Shown here: piece by piece, positions 4,613 through 6,595 of the stretch
How the letters are laid out: every line of letters begins with the position of its first letter
Numbering within the stretch: the first letter of the stretch is position 1
Assembly: GCA_007119405.1 (NCBI GenBank)
Contig: SKPT01000236.1
Span: forward strand, 1 to 6,595
Direction: 5' to 3'
Length of the DNA stretch: 6,595 bases
Source of the DNA: Phycisphaeraceae bacterium
GTDB lineage: Bacteria > Planctomycetota > Phycisphaerae > Phycisphaerales > Phycisphaeraceae
Notes under the pieces: generated by a model
What the model was told of the DNA's origin: nothing
The model's database searches: none
Seen by the model: only the letters and a program-made list of their open reading frames with translations
Made by a program: the position numbers and the translations under genes

Positions 4613-5818
4613 TTGACTCCTGCCTCCCACGAGCTTCGCCGCCTGCTCCGCTACCACCCCGGCTGGTGGGGCTTGACCGCTGCGCTGGCGCTGGTGGTGA
4701 TCGGGATCCTGGCGATCGACACGGTGGCGCCGTCGATGGCGCGGGCGCAGGGGGCGCGGTGGCTGCCGATCGCGCTGGTGGTGATGGCGGTGTGTCTGCT
4801 GCCGCATCCGCGCGTGCTGGGACGGATGAGCTACGCGATCGCGATCGCGGCGTTCGCGCTGCTGGTGGTGCTGCTGCTGCCGTTCATGCCGCGTGAGATC
4901 GTGCCGGTGATTCACGGGGCCAGGCGATGGATTGATCTGCAATTCATGCTCGCCCAGCCGTCGGAGCTGGCGAAGGTGGCGCTGGTGCTGGCGCTGGCGT
5001 GGTACCTGCGTTACCGCGAGAGCTATCGCACGCTTCGCGGGCTGCTGGTGCCGTGGCTGTTCGTGATGGTGCCGCTGGCGCTGGTGGTCAAGCAGCCGGA
5101 CCTGGGCACGGCGATGGTGTTTCTGCCGACGGTGGCGGCGATGCTGGTGGCGGCAGGGGCGAAGCTGCGGCACCTGATCGCGCTGGCGTCGGTGGGCGTG
5201 GCGGTGATCGGGGTGAACGTGGCGCTGGTGGCGTTCGATGCGCCGCAGTCGCTGCGCGTGCTGCGGCCGCACCAGGAGGCGCGGATCGCGGCGATGCTCT
5301 GGCCGGAGCGCCATCGCGATCGCGGGGCGTACCAGCAGACGGTGGCGACGATGCTGGTGGGGGCCGGCGGCGTGACGGGGCTGGGCGAGGCGCGGTCGCG
5401 CACGCTGCTGCGCTTCAACCACCTGCCCGAGGCGCACAACGACATGATCTTCGCGGTGATCGCCAACCGCTGGGGCCTGGCGGGCTGCGGTGTGGTCATC
5501 GGGCTGTACGTGATGCTCGTGGGCTCGTTCTGCACCGTGGCGGGGCGGTCGCGCGACCCGTACGCCAAGCTGGTGTGCGTGGGTTTCGCGGCGATGATCT
5601 TCACGCAGGCGACGATCCACATGGGCATCACGGTGGGGCTCTTGCCGGTGACGGGGTTGACGCTGCCGATGGTGTCGTACGGCGGCTCGAGCCTGGTGGC
5701 GACGTTCGTGATGGTGGGGTTGGTGATGAACTTCGGGTCGAGGAGGCCGACGCCGCTGGCGCGGCCGAGCTTCGAGTTCGACGGGGCGGGCACGGGCGCG
5801 GAGCCGGCGCGGGTGTGA
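4613..5818 (+). CDS. rodA: SEDS peptidoglycan glycosyltransferase RodA
   Basis: RodA polymerises lipid II into glycan strands in the inner membrane and works with MrdA. The 401-residue polytopic protein has about ten hydrophobic segments, the first at about 17-36. SEDS landmarks occur in order: GARRWIDL (102-109), QPSELAK (115-121), QPDLGTA (161-167), LPEAHND (271-277) with the catalytic Asp277 (matching Asp262 of E. coli RodA), and MVSYGGSS (353-360). FtsW is an alternative name for this family, but adjacency to mrdA favours RodA. The start is TTG at 4613: a stop at 4604 closes the frame upstream and the next candidate is a TTG at 4673, inside the first membrane segment. There is no Shine-Dalgarno, because a repeat element lies directly upstream. 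The usual acidic pair after the FAVI segment is replaced by Asn-Arg-Trp (285-287). Confidence 0.94.
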   Translation: MTPASHELRRLLRYHPGWWGLTAALALVVIGILAIDTVAPSMARAQGARWLPIALVVMAVCLLPHPRVLGRMSYAIAIAAFALLVVLLLPFMPREIVPVIHGARRWIDLQFMLAQPSELAKVALVLALAWYLRYRESYRTLRGLLVPWLFVMVPLALVVKQPDLGTAMVFLPTVAAMLVAAGAKLRHLIALASVGVAVIGVNVALVAFDAPQSLRVLRPHQEARIAAMLWPERHRDRGAYQQTVATMLVGAGGVTGLGEARSRTLLRFNHLPEAHNDMIFAVIANRWGLAGCGVVIGLYVMLVGSFCTVAGRSRDPYAKLVCVGFAAMIFTQATIHMGITVGLLPVTGLTLPMVSYGGSSLVATFVMVGLVMNFGSRRPTPLARPSFEFDGAGTGAEPARV

Positions 5819-5841
5819 ACCGAGGCCGGGCCTGTTACGCA

Positions 5842-6595
5842 TCACCGCCGGCGCGCCCCGAGCAACCACAACACGCCCACCAACCACAACCCGCCCCCCG
5901 GCTCCGGCACCCCCGCCCCCGGCGCCCCGCCGGCCACGCCCGCGACCAGCAACTGCACGAAGGCCGCCACGTCACCGGTGTCGAAGGCCCCGTCCGCGTT
6001 GATGTCGCCGACGAGCATCGGCTCGATCCCGTACAGGTCCAGGTACCACGCGGGGTCGACCAGGGCCTGAACGAAGACCGCCACGTCGCCCGTGTCGACC
6101 ACACCGTCGAGGTTCATGTCGCCGAGCAGCGGCCAGTTGCCCGCGACCTGCCAACGCGTCCAACCCTGCTCGTAGTGGGGGGTGAAGCTCAGCGGCTCAT
6201 TCGTGCTGTCGAGGACGTGGTCGGCCAGCGCCTGCCAGGCCGGCCGCTGATCCCCCGCCGCCGCGAAAGCCGGCACCACGTCGCCCACGCTCAGCGGCGT
6301 GCCCGTGGCCAGGTCCAGCACGCCGCCGGCGTCGATCGTCAACCGCCCGTGCAACACCACGGATTGCCCGGCCAGGTCCAGCCGCCCCTGCTCGGCGATG
6401 GCCAGGTCGCCGGTCAGCAGCACCTCACCCTCCTTGCTGCGCCACGCGCTGCCCTGGGCGTCGTAGTGCACGGGGCCGTCGTTGACGTGCTCGTTGACCA
6501 GCCGCACCGTCAGCGCCTCGCCGACCTCCAGCCGGCCGATGCCCCAGGTGCCCGGGCCCAGGGCGTCGCCGGGCGCGGCGGCGACCTCCACCTGC
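5842..6595 (-). CDS. Dockerin type I and PEP-CTERM surface protein (5' partial)
   Basis: About 250 C-terminal residues are visible; the frame is open to the right edge, so the true start and any signal peptide lie outside. A GTG at 6591 is only an internal codon. Numbering from there, residues 15-110 are a Gly/Leu/Val-rich stretch with beta-solenoid-like repetition (for example LAIAEQGRLDLAG and LTIDAGGVLDLATG), typical of large planctomycete surface proteins. Residues 157-218 are two dockerin type I calcium loops: D158-N160-D162-D166-D169 and D196-N198-D200-D204-D207, each followed by a VxxFVQxL helix. A PEP-CTERM signal ends the protein: VPEP (228-231), a hydrophobic helix and terminal RRR. 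Dockerins bind cohesins in clostridial cellulosomes; no cohesin is in the window and the partner is unknown. It converges with rodA, with 23 featureless bases between the stops. Confidence 0.88.
   Translation of the reverse strand, partial: QVEVAAAPGDALGPGTWGIGRLEVGEALTVRLVNEHVNDGPVHYDAQGSAWRSKEGEVLLTGDLAIAEQGRLDLAGQSVVLHGRLTIDAGGVLDLATGTPLSVGDVVPAFAAAGDQRPAWQALADHVLDSTNEPLSFTPHYEQGWTRWQVAGNWPLLGDMNLDGVVDTGDVAVFVQALVDPAWYLDLYGIEPMLVGDINADGAFDTGDVAAFVQLLVAGVAGGAPGAGVPEPGGGLWLVGVLWLLGARRR

Noticed and set aside
4127..5887. Open frame of 586 codons on the minus strand over rodA
   Set aside because: It runs antisense to rodA and across the repeat element, with a low-complexity Arg/His/Gln translation. 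RodA is unambiguous on the other strand.

Overview
This window looks like a stretch of a high-GC planctomycete chromosome, most plausibly from the Phycisphaerae. That placement is an inference. It rests on two exported proteins with C-terminal PEP-CTERM sorting signals, one of which also carries a dockerin type I module, on very GC-rich coding sequence, and on intergenic DNA rich in small palindromes. The genes are mostly recognisable housekeeping and envelope functions. I see no clearly new multi-gene system; the unusual material is in the intergenic sequence.

Layout. From 1 to 1316 all genes are on the minus strand: the first 23 codons of an exported or membrane protein (1-70), a small PEP-CTERM protein (173-793), and queF for queuosine precursor synthesis (954-1316). 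From about 1317 to 1510 there is a divergent promoter region with an AT-rich heptamer array (CAGAATG units), an 11-bp G-rich tandem repeat and an extended -10 element. The plus-strand block follows: a solitary atpC (ATP synthase epsilon, probably starting at TTG 1511), a 288-bp gap full of hairpins (1913-2200), mrdA (penicillin-binding protein 2, 2201-4453) and rodA (SEDS glycosyltransferase, 4613-5818). A convergent minus-strand gene fills the right end (5842-6595, 5' end outside the window) and encodes a dockerin plus PEP-CTERM surface protein.

How the genes work together. MrdA and RodA form the glycosyltransferase/transpeptidase pair that polymerises and crosslinks peptidoglycan during side-wall growth. 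They are separated here by a 158-bp repeat element with near-perfect terminal inverted repeats. The element is flanked by ATTGA on both sides; the left copy holds the mrdA stop and the right copy holds the rodA TTG start. Removing the element would restore a TTGA stop/start overlap, so it may have inserted into a translationally coupled junction. QueF and AtpC belong to unrelated pathways and share only the divergent intergenic region. The three envelope or exported proteins are typical accessory neighbours.
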